Below, piece after piece: positions 47,001 to 59,360 of a stretch of DNA of 64,000 bases. The stretch lies in contig NC_087063.1 in the NCBI RefSeq assembly GCF_963678635.1, positions 26,841,649 through 26,905,648 of the forward strand, in the 5' to 3' direction. The translations under genes were made by a program, and so were the position numbers. A model generated the notes under the pieces. The model saw only the letters and a list, made by a program, of their open reading frames with translations. It searched no databases and was not told the DNA's origin. The DNA is from Symsagittifera roscoffensis. Lineage: Eukaryota; Xenacoelomorpha; Acoela; Convolutidae. How positions within the stretch are numbered: position 1 is the stretch's first letter; each line of letters starts with the position of its first letter.

Positions 47001-47695
47001 CTCGTTCAACTATAAATGTAAAGGATCTAATTTTTTCTTCGGAAATAAATCATCACGTGTAAATAACGGTGAGTTGCAAAGTCTTTTTGAGTATCTCCAA
47101 GTTAATAACCCGCTTTTTTCGTAAGACCGCTTTTCATTAAGATCAAGAGTCGTTCCCCGCGCTGTCTTGTAGTTAATTACAACATTATTTAAATGATTAG
47201 AAACTTGTTTAGAAACCAGAGTGACTATTCAACAAATAATACAATCAAGGTTTTGGGCTCATTTTTTGGTGTTAAGCGATCAAAAAGATTCATATATTTC
47301 CCAATTTTTAATTAAAGGTAACCTTAACGGATATTTAGTGAAAAGTTACGTGTTTCAGCTTATGGGTAATTAAGGGTTTATCTTACGTGTTTCTTTTGCG
47401 AGTCATCGCACTTTTTTGAGTTATTTTAATTGCTAATGTACACGAGTTGTAATTTTGTGCGAGGAAAGTTTTCATGCGAAATGTTTTGTTACAATTTTTT
47501 TTGAGTAAAAACAATATTGAAAGAGTGATGGTATTAATCTAGATATTGAACTGAAAACCGGAAATAAACATCGGAACTTTTCTTGAAAAAGGCCTGAAAT
47601 GGTTTTTCTATCGGTAATTTTGGCACTCGTACTGATAGTTTTTGACCAAAACATTATTCCACTACTCCCGTTAATAGCAAATTAAAAAGATGCCA
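44061..47695. other. 3.6 kb AT-rich DNA without a supported gene
   Basis: Frames here are 100 codons or less (for example 46484-46786 minus) and show no domain, signal peptide or repeat-family match. A slightly GC-richer patch lies near 45080-45170. Confidence 0.4.
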
Positions 47696-49020
47696 GATTC
47701 GCAAGTTTTTTAGAAGCGTTGAGGCTTGAAAATAGTTTGGCTATATCTTTATATCTATGTATCAATAAATCTCGAGAAATAAAGGCGAAGTGACTCTAAG
47801 CGTGAACTGATTTCTTCAAGATTTATTATACTCATATCAAATCTTTGTAGACTTTATTTATTCCAAGTAAACAGAATAAAATTACATTAAACTTGTCTAG
47901 TTTTCTTTTTTCTCGCGAAAATTTCAACTGAAATCAGAAGATACAGACAATTGCTGTGTAAGTAGCACAAAAATTTGTAACCACAATATTTAATGAAACA
48001 ATTTAAAATCAAGAAAAAAAAACAAAAAACTACAAATTTTTGCTCCATTTTGTAACGAATTTTTTGTACTACTGTTTTTCTAGATAGCTCCCCGGGTTAG
48101 GATAGTTTCCAAACGTTTTAAGTTAGCTTCGGAAGCACAAAATTCTTAATCATTCAATTTATGAAAAATACGAATCATATTAACTTCATACATTTTAGTA
48201 AAATGTTGTCATTGAGTTTTCCGGAAAAATTTTTGCCTGTTTTGACATAAATTTTAATGTATTGTCATATAAAAGCAGTCTTTTTTGTTAAAAAACGTTG
48301 ATCATACCATTTTAAATTATGGTTTGATGGAGAACATATATACTAGCATTTTTTACGGTGACAGCAAAAACTCTTATTGTCCCAAAGAATTAGAATTTAA
48401 TTTTTTTTGAATCACAATTTCATGAAAAATTTCTATTCAAAAAATTTCCTTACATGAACAATCATTAACCATAGACCTTTCATGCAACATTCTGTACTTT
48501 AGCCTAGAGCTAATTACTTTCAGTAACAGTTTCAAAATTTGGTTGAATCAGATTTTATGGTCAGCGTCTAATCAAAATCAGGTCTCGTTTGTTCTCTAAT
48601 TTAGTGTGGAAAACGAAAAAAAAATAAATATTTTTTAATTTCTTCCGAAACATTTTTTTTGATTTTCTTTGGAAAGTAAAGCCACTGTTGAAAAGACTTT
48701 ATTATGCTACAACAATCCCTCTCAAATTTTTTAGCACAGTCACGCGATTTTTTTTGGTTTAGAAATTGTAGTAAGAGGTTAGAAGAAACACCCTACTTCA
48801 TAGTTCCTTCACTCCCCGAAGGAAGTAGAAAGTCACCCGTGGCACTGCAGGAAGCAGTGAATAACATTTACAGAAGAATAATACGGCTTTGCGAAACTTT
48901 TTTTTCTAAATAAATTGGCGTTTTCTCAAAATTTGCTCTCATTTTGTGTTTGTACGTTTTGTCATTATTTCGTACAGAGAAAACAAAGTGATTATCGTTC
49001 AGATTATTAAGGTGATGCAT
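47696..49020 (+). repeat. Family D tandem unit 1
   Basis: This is the first of three head-to-tail copies of a 1.33-kb unit that starts GATTCGCAAGTTTTTTAGAAG and ends GGTGATGCAT. Within it are CTCCCCGGGTTAGG, CATACCATTTTAAATTATGG and ACTAGCATTTTTTA, recalling family C words. A 69-codon frame lies at 48704-48913. The strand is arbitrary. Confidence 0.95.
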
Positions 49021-50350
49021 GATTCGCAAGTTTTTTAGAAGTGTTGAGGCTTGAAAAAAGTTTGGCTATATCTTTATATCTATGTATCAATAAATCTCGA
49101 GAAATAAACGCGAAGTGACTCTAAGCGTGAACTGATTCCTTCAAGATTTATTATACTCATATCAAATCTTTGTAGACTTTTTTTATTCCAAGTAAACAGT
49201 ATGAAATTACATTAAACTTGTCTAGTTTTCTTTTTTCTCGCAAAAATTTCAACTGAAATCAGAAGATACAGACGATTGCTGTGTAAGTAGCACAAAAATT
49301 TGTAACCACACTATTTAATGAAACAATTTAAAATCAAATGAAAAATAAAAATAAAAAACTACAAATTTTTGCTCCATTTTGTAACGAACTTTTTGTACTA
49401 CTGTTTTTCTAGATAGCTCCCCGGGTTAGGATAGTTTCCAAAATTTTTAAGGTAGCTTCGGAAGCACAAAATTCCTAATCATTCAATTTATGAAAAATAC
49501 GAATCATATTAACTTCATACATTTTAGTAAAATGTTGTCATCGAGTTTTCCGGAAAAATTTTTGCCTGTTTTGACATAAATTTCAATGTATTGTCATATA
49601 AAAGCAGTCTTTTTTGTTAAAAAACGTTGATCATACCATTTTAAATTATGGTTTGATGGAGAACATATATACTAGCATTTTTTACGGTGACAGCAAAAAC
49701 TCTTATTGTCCCAAAGAATTAGAATTTAATTTTTTTTGAATCACAATTTCATGAAAAATTTCTATTCAAAAAATTTCCTTACATGAACAATCATTAACCA
49801 TAGACCTTTCATGCAACATTCTGTACTTTAGCCTAGAGCTAATTACTTTCAGTAACAGTTTCAAAATTTGGTTGAATCAGATTTTATGGTCAGCGTCTAA
49901 TCAAAATCAGGTCTCGTTTGTTCTCTAATTTAGTGTGGAAAACGAAAAAAAAATAAATATTTTTTAATTTCTTCCGAAACATTTTTTTTTGATTTTCTTT
50001 GGAAAGTAAAGCCACTGTTGAAATGACTTTATTATGCTACAACAATCCCTCTCAAATTTTTTAGCACAGTCACGCGATTTTTTTTGGTTTAGAAATTGTA
50101 GTAAGAGGTTAGAAGAAACACCCTACTTCATAGTTCCTTCACTACCCGAAGGAAGTAGAAAGTCACCCGTGGCACTGCAGGAAGCAGTGAATAACATTTA
50201 CAGAAGAATAATACGGCTTTGCGAAACTTTTTTTTCTAAATAAATTGGCGTTTTCTCAAAATTTGCTCTCATTTTGTGTTTGTACGTTTTGTCATTATTT
50301 CGTACAGAGAAAACAAAGTGATTATCGTTCAGATTATTAAGGTGATGCAT
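49021..50350 (+). repeat. Family D tandem unit 2 (recombinant)
   Basis: This unit is 1,330 bp. From its start to about 49590 it agrees with unit 3 at sites where unit 1 differs. From about 49684 to its end it agrees with unit 1 at nearly all sites where unit 3 differs. The 69-codon frame (50034-50243) has the same protein sequence as in unit 1. Confidence 0.95.
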
Positions 50351-51679
50351 GATTCGCAAGTTTTTTAGAAGCGTTGAGGCTTGAAAAAAGTTTGGCTATA
50401 TCTTTATATCTATGTATCAATAAATCTCGAGAAATAAACGCGAAGTGACTCTAAGCGTGAACTGATTCCTTCAAGATTTATTATACTCATATCAAATCTT
50501 TGTAGACTTTTTTTATTCCAAGTAAACAGTATGAAATTACATTAAACTTGTCTAGTTTTCTTTTTTCTCGCAAAAATTTCAACTGAAATCAGAAGATACA
50601 GACGATTGCTGTGTAAGTAGCACAAAAATTTGTAACCACACTATTTAATGAAACAATTTAAAATCAAATGAAAAATAAAAATAAAAAACTACAAATTTTT
50701 GCTCCATTTTGTAACGAACTTTTTGTACTACTGTTTTTCTAGATAGCTCCCCGGGTTAGGATAGTTTCCAAAATTTTTAAGGTAGCTTCGGAAGCACAAA
50801 ATTCCTAATCATTCAATTTATGAAAAATACGAATCATATTAACTTCATACATTTTAGTAAAATGTTGTCATCGAGTTTTCCGGAAAAATTTTTGCCTGTT
50901 TTGACATAAATTTCAATGTATTGTCATATAAAAGCAGTCTTTTTTGTTAAAAAACGTTGATCATACCATTTTAAATTATGGTTTGATGGAGAACATATAT
51001 ACTAGCATTTTTTATGGTGACAGCAAAAACTCTTATTGTCCCAAAGAATTAGAATTTAATTTTTTTTGAACCACAATTTCATGAAAAATTTCCATTCAAA
51101 AAATTTCCCTACATGAACAATCATTAACCATAGACCTTTCATGCAACATTCTGTACTTTAGCCTAGAGCTAATTACTTTCAGTAAAAGTTTCAAAATTTG
51201 GTTGAATCAGATTTTATGGTCAGCGTCTAATCAAAATCAGGTCTGGTTTGTTCTCTAATTTAGTGTGGAAAACGAAAAAAAAAAATATTTTTTAATTTCT
51301 TCCGAAACATTTTTTTTGATTTTCTTCGGAAAATAAAGCCACTGTTGAAATGACTTTATTATGCTACAACAATCCCTCTCAAATTCGTTAGCACAGTCAT
51401 GCGATTTTTTTTGGTTTAGAAATTGTAGTAAGAGGCTAGAAAAAACACATCCTACTTCATAGTTCCTTCACTCCCCGAAGGAAGTAGAAAGTCACCCGTG
51501 GCACTGCAGGAAGCAGTGAATAACATTTACAGAAGAATAATACGGCTTTGCGAAACTTTTTTTTCTAAATAAATCGGCGTTTTGTCAAAATTTGCTCTCA
51601 TTTTATGTTTGTACGTTTTGTCATTATTTCGTACAGAGAAAACAAAGTGATTATCGTTCAGATTATTACGGTGATGCAG
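50351..51679 (+). repeat. Family D tandem unit 3
   Basis: This unit is 1,329 bp and ends GGTGATGCA, where unique sequence resumes. The small frame present in units 1 and 2 is cut short here by base changes. That argues against it being a conserved gene. Confidence 0.95.
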
Positions 51680-53073
51680 GGCAATTCAATTCTAAATAAA
51701 GGGCTATAATGAGTGAAAAATGAATCACAAACCCAAACTACTATTGATTGATAAATTTTGTTAGACTTTCTGGTAAGTTCTTTTGGTATTCAAAAACAAC
51801 TCAAAAGTAGTTCAAAAAAGACTACATTTGTTCACGTTATTTTTTTGAGGCTAAGGAAACAATACAATGTGTAATCTGAAGAAATTGGAAATGTTTTTGA
51901 AACAGTTAAGTTTGTTAATCTGTGGTGTTCCTTGACTGGAAGCGGAATAAAGAGGGTAAAAATTATATTAGTGTTTAATAGGTTAAATTAATTAATTAAT
52001 TTCAGCATTCGAGATTTCAAAATATACAGCTCATTATCACTTTGAAACGATTTATTTCGTTTCGAGGTTTCTTTAATCTGATCACGTTTGAGTGTTGGCA
52101 AAAAATCACTTATCTTCTACTCCAAAAGTTTTGTAAAAATTTATAAGTGTTTTAATCAACTTTGTGTTTGATTGTGGAATTTTCATGGCCCTTAAGATGA
52201 TTTATACAGCATTTATTTCTAAGCTGTCCCTATATTGGTAGAAATGATTAAATATAAAAATGGCTAATGGACTTTTTAATAAAATCAATTTGACCGAAGA
52301 GTGATTAGATTGTCTATATTCCAACCAAAAAGAATCTATCATTAATACCTGAATGTCATGATGAGTTCCGTCATTTTTCGGTAATTATTTGAGAGCAGGA
52401 CATGATCATTTTAGTTAAGTTTTTAAAGTTCTTACTATAATGCTAAAATACGACTGCTATCAAAACAAAAATAGGAGATAATCAAATAAGAAGTAATTTT
52501 GGAAAATTCAAAACAAAAATTATCTCGATTAAGACTACACTAACTATACTGCTTTGCAAGTAGCTCACATTGTCAGTATTTGTTCTTTTAAATTTATGTT
52601 TTAAAAAAGTTGTTTTTAACAAAATCTGCTTAAAGTATTTGTAACTAAATTTTAGAATTGAAATTTTTTACTAATTGCAAACCTTACTTAAAACTTATTT
52701 GAATAATCAAAACCTTTTCCCCAGTTTTCATCTTTTTTATAGAACTTCTTTTTTAAAATGTTTTAAAATTTTTTAAATCTTTAAAAATAGAGAAAAATTA
52801 AAATTTTGAGTAATTAAGCAAAAATAATTCTCATGTTATTTTTTATTTTAAATATGAATCAATAAAAAATGACATGTGATGGGTTGAGAAGATTTTGCTA
52901 ATAATTTATCCCTTAATTCACGCAATTTTTTTAAAAGTTGTTAAATCATGTTGAAAAATAGCCATTCGACGTGGTTACTTCAACTTTTCGGAGTACTAAA
53001 GTATGTTATACCGAGGAGTTAACAGATGGCAACGTCTACTGAAAACCAAAACCTAGCACAAAAATTTAAATTC

Positions 53074-53074
<1 letters not shown>
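51680..53074. other. AT-rich DNA, nothing recognised
   Basis: No gene or repeat family of this window is seen. Confidence 0.4.

Positions 53075-53118
<44 letters not shown>
53075..53118. repeat. (TA)n microsatellite
   Basis: A perfect TA dinucleotide tract of about 22 units. The 93-codon frame that crosses it is a by-product. Confidence 0.97.
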
Positions 53119-53120
<2 letters not shown>

Positions 53121-54374
53121 TTATTTATATTCGAATCGAAAGTTTAAAAAAATAAGCTCATTGTCAGGTGGAACGACTCATCTCAACCTAAAAAAACTTT
53201 CTTTTGCCCAACTACGATATGGAAATAAATCAGTTACTCTGCTTTCTTTAAAAAATTTAATTTTTCGGATTTTTTGGGTCGGATTATTCATTTTTGATAT
53301 CTTTTAAGATGGTATAAGCTTCATTGGTTGATGTTTTCTCAAAAATCAACAAAAGTCGGAGAACCCAATAATAATTCATCACCTTCTGAAAGTCTGCTCC
53401 TAACATTACGAAGCTAAGAGTGATCTGATTTCTATTTGCCTTGACTTAAATAGCTTTATCTTATAGTTTATAGTTAACACTCTAATCATACACAAGCAAT
53501 GGAGCCGACATAATCATTATAATCACCACTCTCGTCATCTTCTCTTTTACAAGTCAGATTTTTCCACATATGTCTTTTTTCGGTATCTGTGCAAGAACTG
53601 TTTGCTATTTCTCATTACATTCAAAGTTCTGAGGTTTAATTTTTTTGAATCTCCTATACTTTTTTTCACAGCACATATTCGGTTTTTCGCGTTTTGGACA
53701 AAAAGTCTTAAATTGTTTGCTTTACACATACCAAAACTAGCAAAACACAGAGCTTGATTCTTTAGCAGTCCTTTGCATTTGCTATGGTTTATAATTCCGA
53801 CCATTTGAAAATGGGGATGAACTTTGTAATCGGGTGCTTTATAGTTTTTTTCTTTTTTTTTTGGTTTTTCACGTATTATCCGGTCCCCCCACAAAAAAAA
53901 AACGGGAATAGGTTGAGTGATATATCATATTGAAGACCTATCAGTCTTGATTCGAAAGACTTTTAACAATTTTCAAAATATTGTCCCAATATCGAGACAG
54001 ACAGATATAATTTTTTCTTTTTAGTCTACATTTGAGCAAATCATGCCACCGAACAGGCTTACAAAAGTTCTATTTTCGCTCAACTTAGGCCTGTTTTTGG
54101 ATCGTTTGTGGCGCCATTTGCAAGGTAGGAACTTTGAAAGAAGTTTTTAATTTTTTTGATATCTTTTTTGTTTTCCTAGTCCTATCTCCACAAAAGCGTT
54201 TCCCAATTTGCCTTTTTTACCATGATTTTCAATTTTTTTTTAAAATCCTACATTTTATTTTATAGATTTTAAACTACATTTTGTTTCTAAAATTTGATCG
54301 GAACCTTCTGTGCCACAGTAACCGGCTATCCTTCACTGTTTTTTGGCTTCGATTTGTCAGACTCAAGCTGCCTT
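53119..54374. other. AT-rich DNA without a supported gene
   Basis: A 115-codon minus-strand frame (53547-53894) is lysine-rich and low in complexity, with no recognised domain. It is not called as a gene. Confidence 0.4.
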
Positions 54375-54835
54375 TTTTGTTCAGATAACTGAAGAAAGTA
54401 AGGAATATATATGCTTGGGTTGGTTTTTATTCAGACCGTTTTTCAAAAAATTTTTTTTCTCTGCGGGGTTGGAACCCTGAATCCTCATGTTCTCAGAGGG
54501 TCGAGCTAACCACTACACCCACTGCAATTAACGGTCAATGTGAAGTAGTCTGACTAAATTTCTCGTTTTATAATTAAATACTGAAGTTGTAACGCGCATT
54601 ATTCACGCGTGGCGAAACATCTCTCGCCACAAAATCCTTCCAAATTGAATTGTGGCAGCTTATGGGTCTTAATAGTTGCAGACACAACTCAAATTTATTT
54701 CTTCCAGACACAACTCAAGTTCATAGTTTGTCAAAATTCCAACAACCAAAAGCTATTCGAGACCAATAAATGAGCAGTCAAAACATTCATTGTGTTGCCC
54801 TGACACGAGCTTTCATTTAGCTTAAATTTAAATTA
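54375..54835 (+). mobile_element. Family B, old copy split by a tRNA-like insert
   Basis: The left part (54380-54445, GAAAGTAAGG...GCTTGGGTTGGTTTTTATTCAGAC) and the right part (54585-54660 and 54775-54825, AACGCGCATTATTCACGCG, CATTCATTGTGTTGCCCTGACACGAG) match the two halves of family B with much divergence. The tRNA-like block lies between them. Confidence 0.55.
54462..54540 (-). repeat. tRNA-derived SINE head
   Basis: Read on the minus strand, GTGTAGTGGTTAGCTCG is a good tRNA A box and D arm, and CAGGGTTCCAACCCCGC is a B box and T arm, with a CCTC/GAGG anticodon-stem remnant between. The base before the anticodon and the acceptor pairing are degraded, so it is not a working tRNA gene. It is probably the promoter head of a SINE inserted into an older repeat. 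Confidence 0.6.
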
Positions 54836-56007
54836 ATTTCAATTTTTTTCGATGAAAGATTTTAGGGAAAAAATTCTGGTTCATGCTGAAAGCAATTTTA
54901 AACAATTTGCTTATATTTCTCCGAAAAAGTGAAGAAATCAGCAACTCGAGAAAATACTACGGGAAGATAATTATTTCTAAAGCGTCAAATTCGAGTACAC
55001 TTTTCAAGAAACTTTGACATTTGCATTCAATAAATAATCTTATATATGGCCACTTTGCGTCTATAAAGAGCAATTTTTTTTAAAAAAATTTCTTGTTGTT
55101 TCCATACTAAGTTCTTTATTCATAAAATCAAAGATCCAAAGTAATATGGATCCAATTTTTTTACCTTGCTTTGGGGTGGCCCATTCTCTCAACCCTTACA
55201 GTAATCGAGCCTGCTCAAAACAAAACACTTCACTATCAATATTTTTTAAATTTTTTTCCTTTTATTCTGTGACCCTTGTGTTTGGTAAAGTAAACTTTTA
55301 ATTTCTGTCCGTTTTCTTAGCACGAGATTTGAAAACTGGCTCAACTTGCGGCCCGCACTGGAGTTTTATAGATACTAATCAATTATATTAAGTTTTCATC
55401 GTCAGTTTCCTCAAAAATAATTAAAATCTATTGAATATGGATTGCTGTCATCTTTTTTTGTCAAATCATTAAATGCATTTTATTCGAAAACTTAACCCAA
55501 AAGTTGTCTGAAACTTTAAAACACAGAGCAATGTTTTCACTAGTTGACAGTTGCTTTTGGCTTAGCACACGTTTTATTTGAAAAATGCAAAGATATTTTA
55601 CACTGCCATTGATCATATTAATCTCAGACTCTGCTGCGCTCAAGCTCTTGAAATGAGTTTCAGTTAAATTTTTGGAAGTTTGTCGAAGTGTCAGAGCTTT
55701 TTGACTTCACTAACTTCTTACTTGTCTGTTCGGTATGGTTTAAAACTTTGATCATTCTGTCTTAATTTGGTTGAACTATGGAATTTTATTGAAGATTTAG
55801 CTTGAAATGTCATAAATTTTTCTGCAGGCAACTGGTTTTTGCATTGATGCTCCAAAATTTCCTGCACTTATTGTTTCTAGTTTCTTCTCTGTACTTTCAG
55901 CGTCATAAATCCAGGTCAAAGAATGCTCATATTGATTGTATAAGACTTTTGCGGGCCATCAAAAAATTGTTTGCAACTGAAAACCTGGTTTCAAAAGATT
56001 ATTGTTT
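54836..56007. other. AT-rich DNA, nothing recognised
   Basis: No supported gene. The short frames here have no recognisable content. Confidence 0.4.
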
Positions 56008-56290
56008 TGACTTTTGAAAAAAGTATGAAATATTTATGCTTGGTTTGGTTTTTTATTCAGTCAGTTTTTGATTTCTTAATAAGTCGATTTTGCCGGAATT
56101 TTTAAAAACTATTTGACAAAAACTGTGGTCTTAAGATTAAGTTTGAAACAATTTTTCATCGGAGTCTAATACACGAGTCTTGTTTTCTGTCTTTAAATTT
56201 GTATCGCGGAGGTGATCGTTCACGTCAAAATTCAAATAATTCCGAATGGAGCCGAAGTTATATTAGTGCTTTGGAATGATTATTCTATCT
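56008..56290 (+). mobile_element. Family B, old 5' fragment
   Basis: GTATGAAATATTTATGCTTGGTTTGG, followed by ATTCAGTCAG, AAGTCGATTTTGCCGGAATTTTT and GTGGTCTTAAGATTAAG, follows the first half of family B with heavy divergence. Confidence 0.45.
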
Positions 56291-56327
56291 TGAGGAAATC
56301 AGATTTACTTTAGCTTGATTTTGAACT

Positions 56328-57149
56328 CCCGGGTTCAGCTCCATAGAAAAAATTATTATCATACAACTCCACATAAAAAATGCTTGTCATACAATTTCAT
56401 GCATGGTTTCTATGGATAAAAGTTTATCATACGATTCCCATTTATGAAAACTGTATAATAAAGTTTCTTTTCACTAATTTTTTTCAGAAATTATTCAAAA
56501 AAAATTTCGAACAAGGATATATAAAATTAAATCGGTTTTCAAGTTTTCAATTAAATGGCAACAAATTTATAATCGAAATCATAATTTTTTAAGCAGAAAA
56601 TTGCTTGTCATTCAAATTCCAATTATGAAAATTGTATTATACCCATATCATTACGAGGCCAATTTTTCCTGGATTCCAGAGACAAGTCTTTATTAAACAT
56701 GTTAAAATTTTGTCGGAACGATCGAAGGAAATGAAAGAACAAAGGAAGAACAAAGAGAGCGTCATTTTTGCGGAATCCGCTTACATTTCAGAAAATGCAC
56801 AGTTTGGCCTCGTAATGATTTTTCCATAGACATTTTTTTCTCAGAATTACGCTAATTTTCGGATCAGTAAAAGTAAATTTAAACTGTTTTTCAATTAAAT
56901 CAAAATTAGTCATCAAAATCATAATTTTTTTTTGGATACATAACAGAGATCCTATGTTCTCTTAGAGCTGAACAAGAAAGGATTTGCGGATCCAGCAAAA
57001 AATTTTACCATCAACTTTTTTGAAAGAAAAAACTTAAGCCGTGCTATTTCCATGCGATTCTTTTTGCCTATGGAATTGCGTGAAATTGTATGACAAGCAT
57101 TTTTTTCATTCTATGAAATTGTATGATAATCATTTTTTGTCAATCCGGG
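56328..57149. mobile_element. Family C element, old copy hosting an inner element
   Basis: The ends are CCCGGGTTCAGCTCC and TTGTCAATCCGGG. CATACAATTTCATG and AAATTGTATGA words lie near both ends. It contains a shorter family H element at 56650-56816. A second diverged C end (to about 57188, TTCAACACGG) follows immediately, so two copies may once have been adjacent. Confidence 0.6.
56650..56816. mobile_element. Family H short copy, nested in family C
   Basis: The ends are ATTACGAGGCC and GGCCTCGTAAT, with ATC and GAT outside extending the symmetry. Length is 167 bp. It shares the ends (and CACAGTTTGGCC near the right tip) with the 1-kb copy at 59361. Confidence 0.6.
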
Positions 57150-57358
57150 AGTATGAAATTGCATGATAAGCATTTCTGTTCAACACGGATTATTTTTCCA
57201 GATGGTCTTCAACAAAAAAACCAACCCTCTGAGTTGATTCAATTTTATTTTTAATTATAATTTCACTCATTAAACTCATTCACTCACGAAAACATTTTGG
57301 AGTATTTGATTATGCGGTAAATTGACATCACCTATCACCAAACTTCTTATTTAAGCAC

Positions 57359-57690
57359 CAGCGATTTTAGGAGGGGTGGTGGGCGGTTCGGGCGCCCTTT
57401 TCCTCAGGGATTCGACCCCCTGCCAACCCAAAGTGTCAATCTTTTGCTTCTTATTTGAGATATTCATTTTTGGTTGAATGACCCTTAAATATTTCTATAG
57501 GCGCCTTTGGCGCCAATATATACTGACCTTGAGAGGAGAAAGCAAGCCAAAACACTCAATTTTTTGGTCAAAATTTTCCAAAAAGTGCCTGAACACGACT
57601 TTATTAACCTGTTTTTTCAAACTTTTTTCTGCGGCGCAGACAATTTGGCCAAAAGATGGTCTTTTTAGTGCTTTGGGAGAGCTCGGAAAG
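57359..57690 (-). mobile_element. Family A hAT-like MITE, copy 6 (lacks one terminus)
   Basis: The left end CAGCGATTTTAGG is degenerate. The body has GGATTCGACCCCCTGCC, GGCGCCTTTGGCGCC and GCGGCGCAGAC. The far end stops at GAGCTCGGAAAG, before the usual terminus. Flanks TTAAGCAC and TTAAGTGT share the first five bases. Confidence 0.75.
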
Positions 57691-58125
57691 TTAAGTGTGA
57701 GCTCTGAAGTATCTCACTTCACAGGAGTGATCATTTGGTTTTTCTGTTATATAGCCAAGCAACTTTTTCAACAATATGTAAATATGTATCCTGGCAGCAT
57801 CTTATCATAAATCACGGTTATTCGAAAGTCATTCTGATGTATGCACTCTCGACAACATACTTCCGAGATAGTTCTGCTTTTGCATACAGATACACAGTCG
57901 AAGACGCGTAAAAGCTTCAAATAAAATTTATTGCTCACAGTACACGGAAAATCAAGATGATGTGAAGAAAAGCAAATCCAATTCAGTCGCAGGTACTATT
58001 TTCCCGATGTTTTTTGTTTCGTGACGCATTTTTCTAATGAGCAAAATTTGCAGCTGAATCAGTCTAGATGATGACCAGCCACTGTTTTTTTTAGTAAATA
58101 ATGCAGCCAGTTTCTTATTATTTTT

Positions 58126-58640
58126 GTTCCGACATCCAAATAGAGTGACGGAAAATTTGTGCTCGGATTGGTTTTTTCTCCAGACAAATATGGGCTTTAA
58201 GTTAGCAACTTTTGGCTGAGTTTTTTAATATCAGCACTTGAAAAATAAGTCAGCTCCATTTCAACTTCATCAATCTCCGATGTTATCATCCCTGCCTGCC
58301 GTTCATTTAGCCAGTCTTTGTACGCGTGTTTCTCTTCAACTGTATTTTTCTCACCAGATTTTTTCTCGACTCTCGAAGAAAGTGACGGAAGTTTTTTTTC
58401 CATTAAAATTAGATTTTTCCGAAGAAAAACTTTTGTGAGGTAGTTCCATTGATCGATACTTATCTGCTAAGCTCAAATTAAAAATTTACCTGTGAAAGAC
58501 TTACATAAAATAAAGAGGGTTAGAATAAGGCCATTGTGTCCAATCAGGGATGGTTCACGCGCCATATATTTTGTGCTACTGAAGCAAAGATGGCAAATCT
58601 ATTGTTTCTTATTGATTTGAAGAAAACGATTCGTCCTTAT
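58126..58640 (+). mobile_element. Family B, old copy with an internal insertion
   Basis: It starts TTGTTCCGACATCC with GTGACGGAAAATTTGTGCTC. The body resumes near 58465 (GCTAAGCTCAAATTAAAAAT, TTTACCTGTGA, CACGCGCCATATATTTTGTG). The segment between about 58245 and 58465 does not match, except for GACTCTCGAAGAAAGTGACGG near 58368, which resembles another family B left end. Confidence 0.5.
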
Positions 58641-59360
58641 TAGTGTATTAGTCCGTTATCAGACTCAAAAAGTTTGATTTTATGCTGGAAATTTTATTGT
58701 ATTGGAATTTTTTTTATTAATATGAATCATTGGGCAATTATTTTCGCGGAATGGTTTTTGCTCGAAAACAAACTGAATTACTGAATTAGATATTGAATAA
58801 AACTTGTATTCTGTTTTTTTTAATCTATTTTTAAAAAATTCAACCTTGTGAGTTTTAAGTTTTCTCCGAAACGTCGTACATCTGACAAAATTCTCCACTC
58901 TTGTAAAAAGATATACTTTCTGTTCCACTTTAACACTGTCAATCTGTTCTTTAGTCCTGAATTTGGGCTATATTAATAGTTGAGTGAATTGTAGTTTTTC
59001 TGAGCTGTCGGATTTTCTGAAATCCTCGAACATATTTTGATTTGTTATAGCAAAAATATTGCAACAACTATGACAACATTACAAATCAATAGCTAGTATA
59101 TGTATAAATCGAACGATATAATTTATTTCTATACAAATTCTTTACACTGGTTGAGTTCCGAGTATTAACCATCGATGAGAAAATGCTCAGCCAGTTTTGA
59201 TAAAATTCTCGTAACTAATTCCATGCTACTTCATATATTGATCAATTAGCAGTTTTTTATTATTGAACTTGGATAAGTTAACAATGAATTATTGACTAAT
59301 TAACATTGTAAAATCTAAATTAAATTTAAAGTAATAAAAAGATTAGAAAAAAAAATAAAA
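58641..59360. other. AT-rich DNA, nothing recognised
   Basis: No gene or known repeat. An 82-codon minus-strand frame (58680-58928) is not supported. Confidence 0.4.

Noticed and set aside
48704-50243. Paired 69-codon genes in the tandem units
   Set aside because: Identity is explained by the tandem duplication, and the third unit disrupts the frame.
47696-51679. CRISPR-like or satellite array
   Set aside because: There are only three 1.33-kb units with no short repeats and spacers, so this is a local tandem duplication.
53547-53894. 115-codon gene on the minus strand
   Set aside because: Lysine-rich composition expected from AT-rich DNA, with no domain, signal peptide or poly(A) context.
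54462-54540. Functional tRNA gene
   Set aside because: The anticodon loop and acceptor stem are degraded. Only the promoter boxes are good.
58197-58403. Host exon captured by a Helentron-like element (68-codon minus frame)
   Set aside because: Part of the frame (58362-58392) looks like another family B left end and the rest has no recognisable protein similarity. It is too weak to claim.
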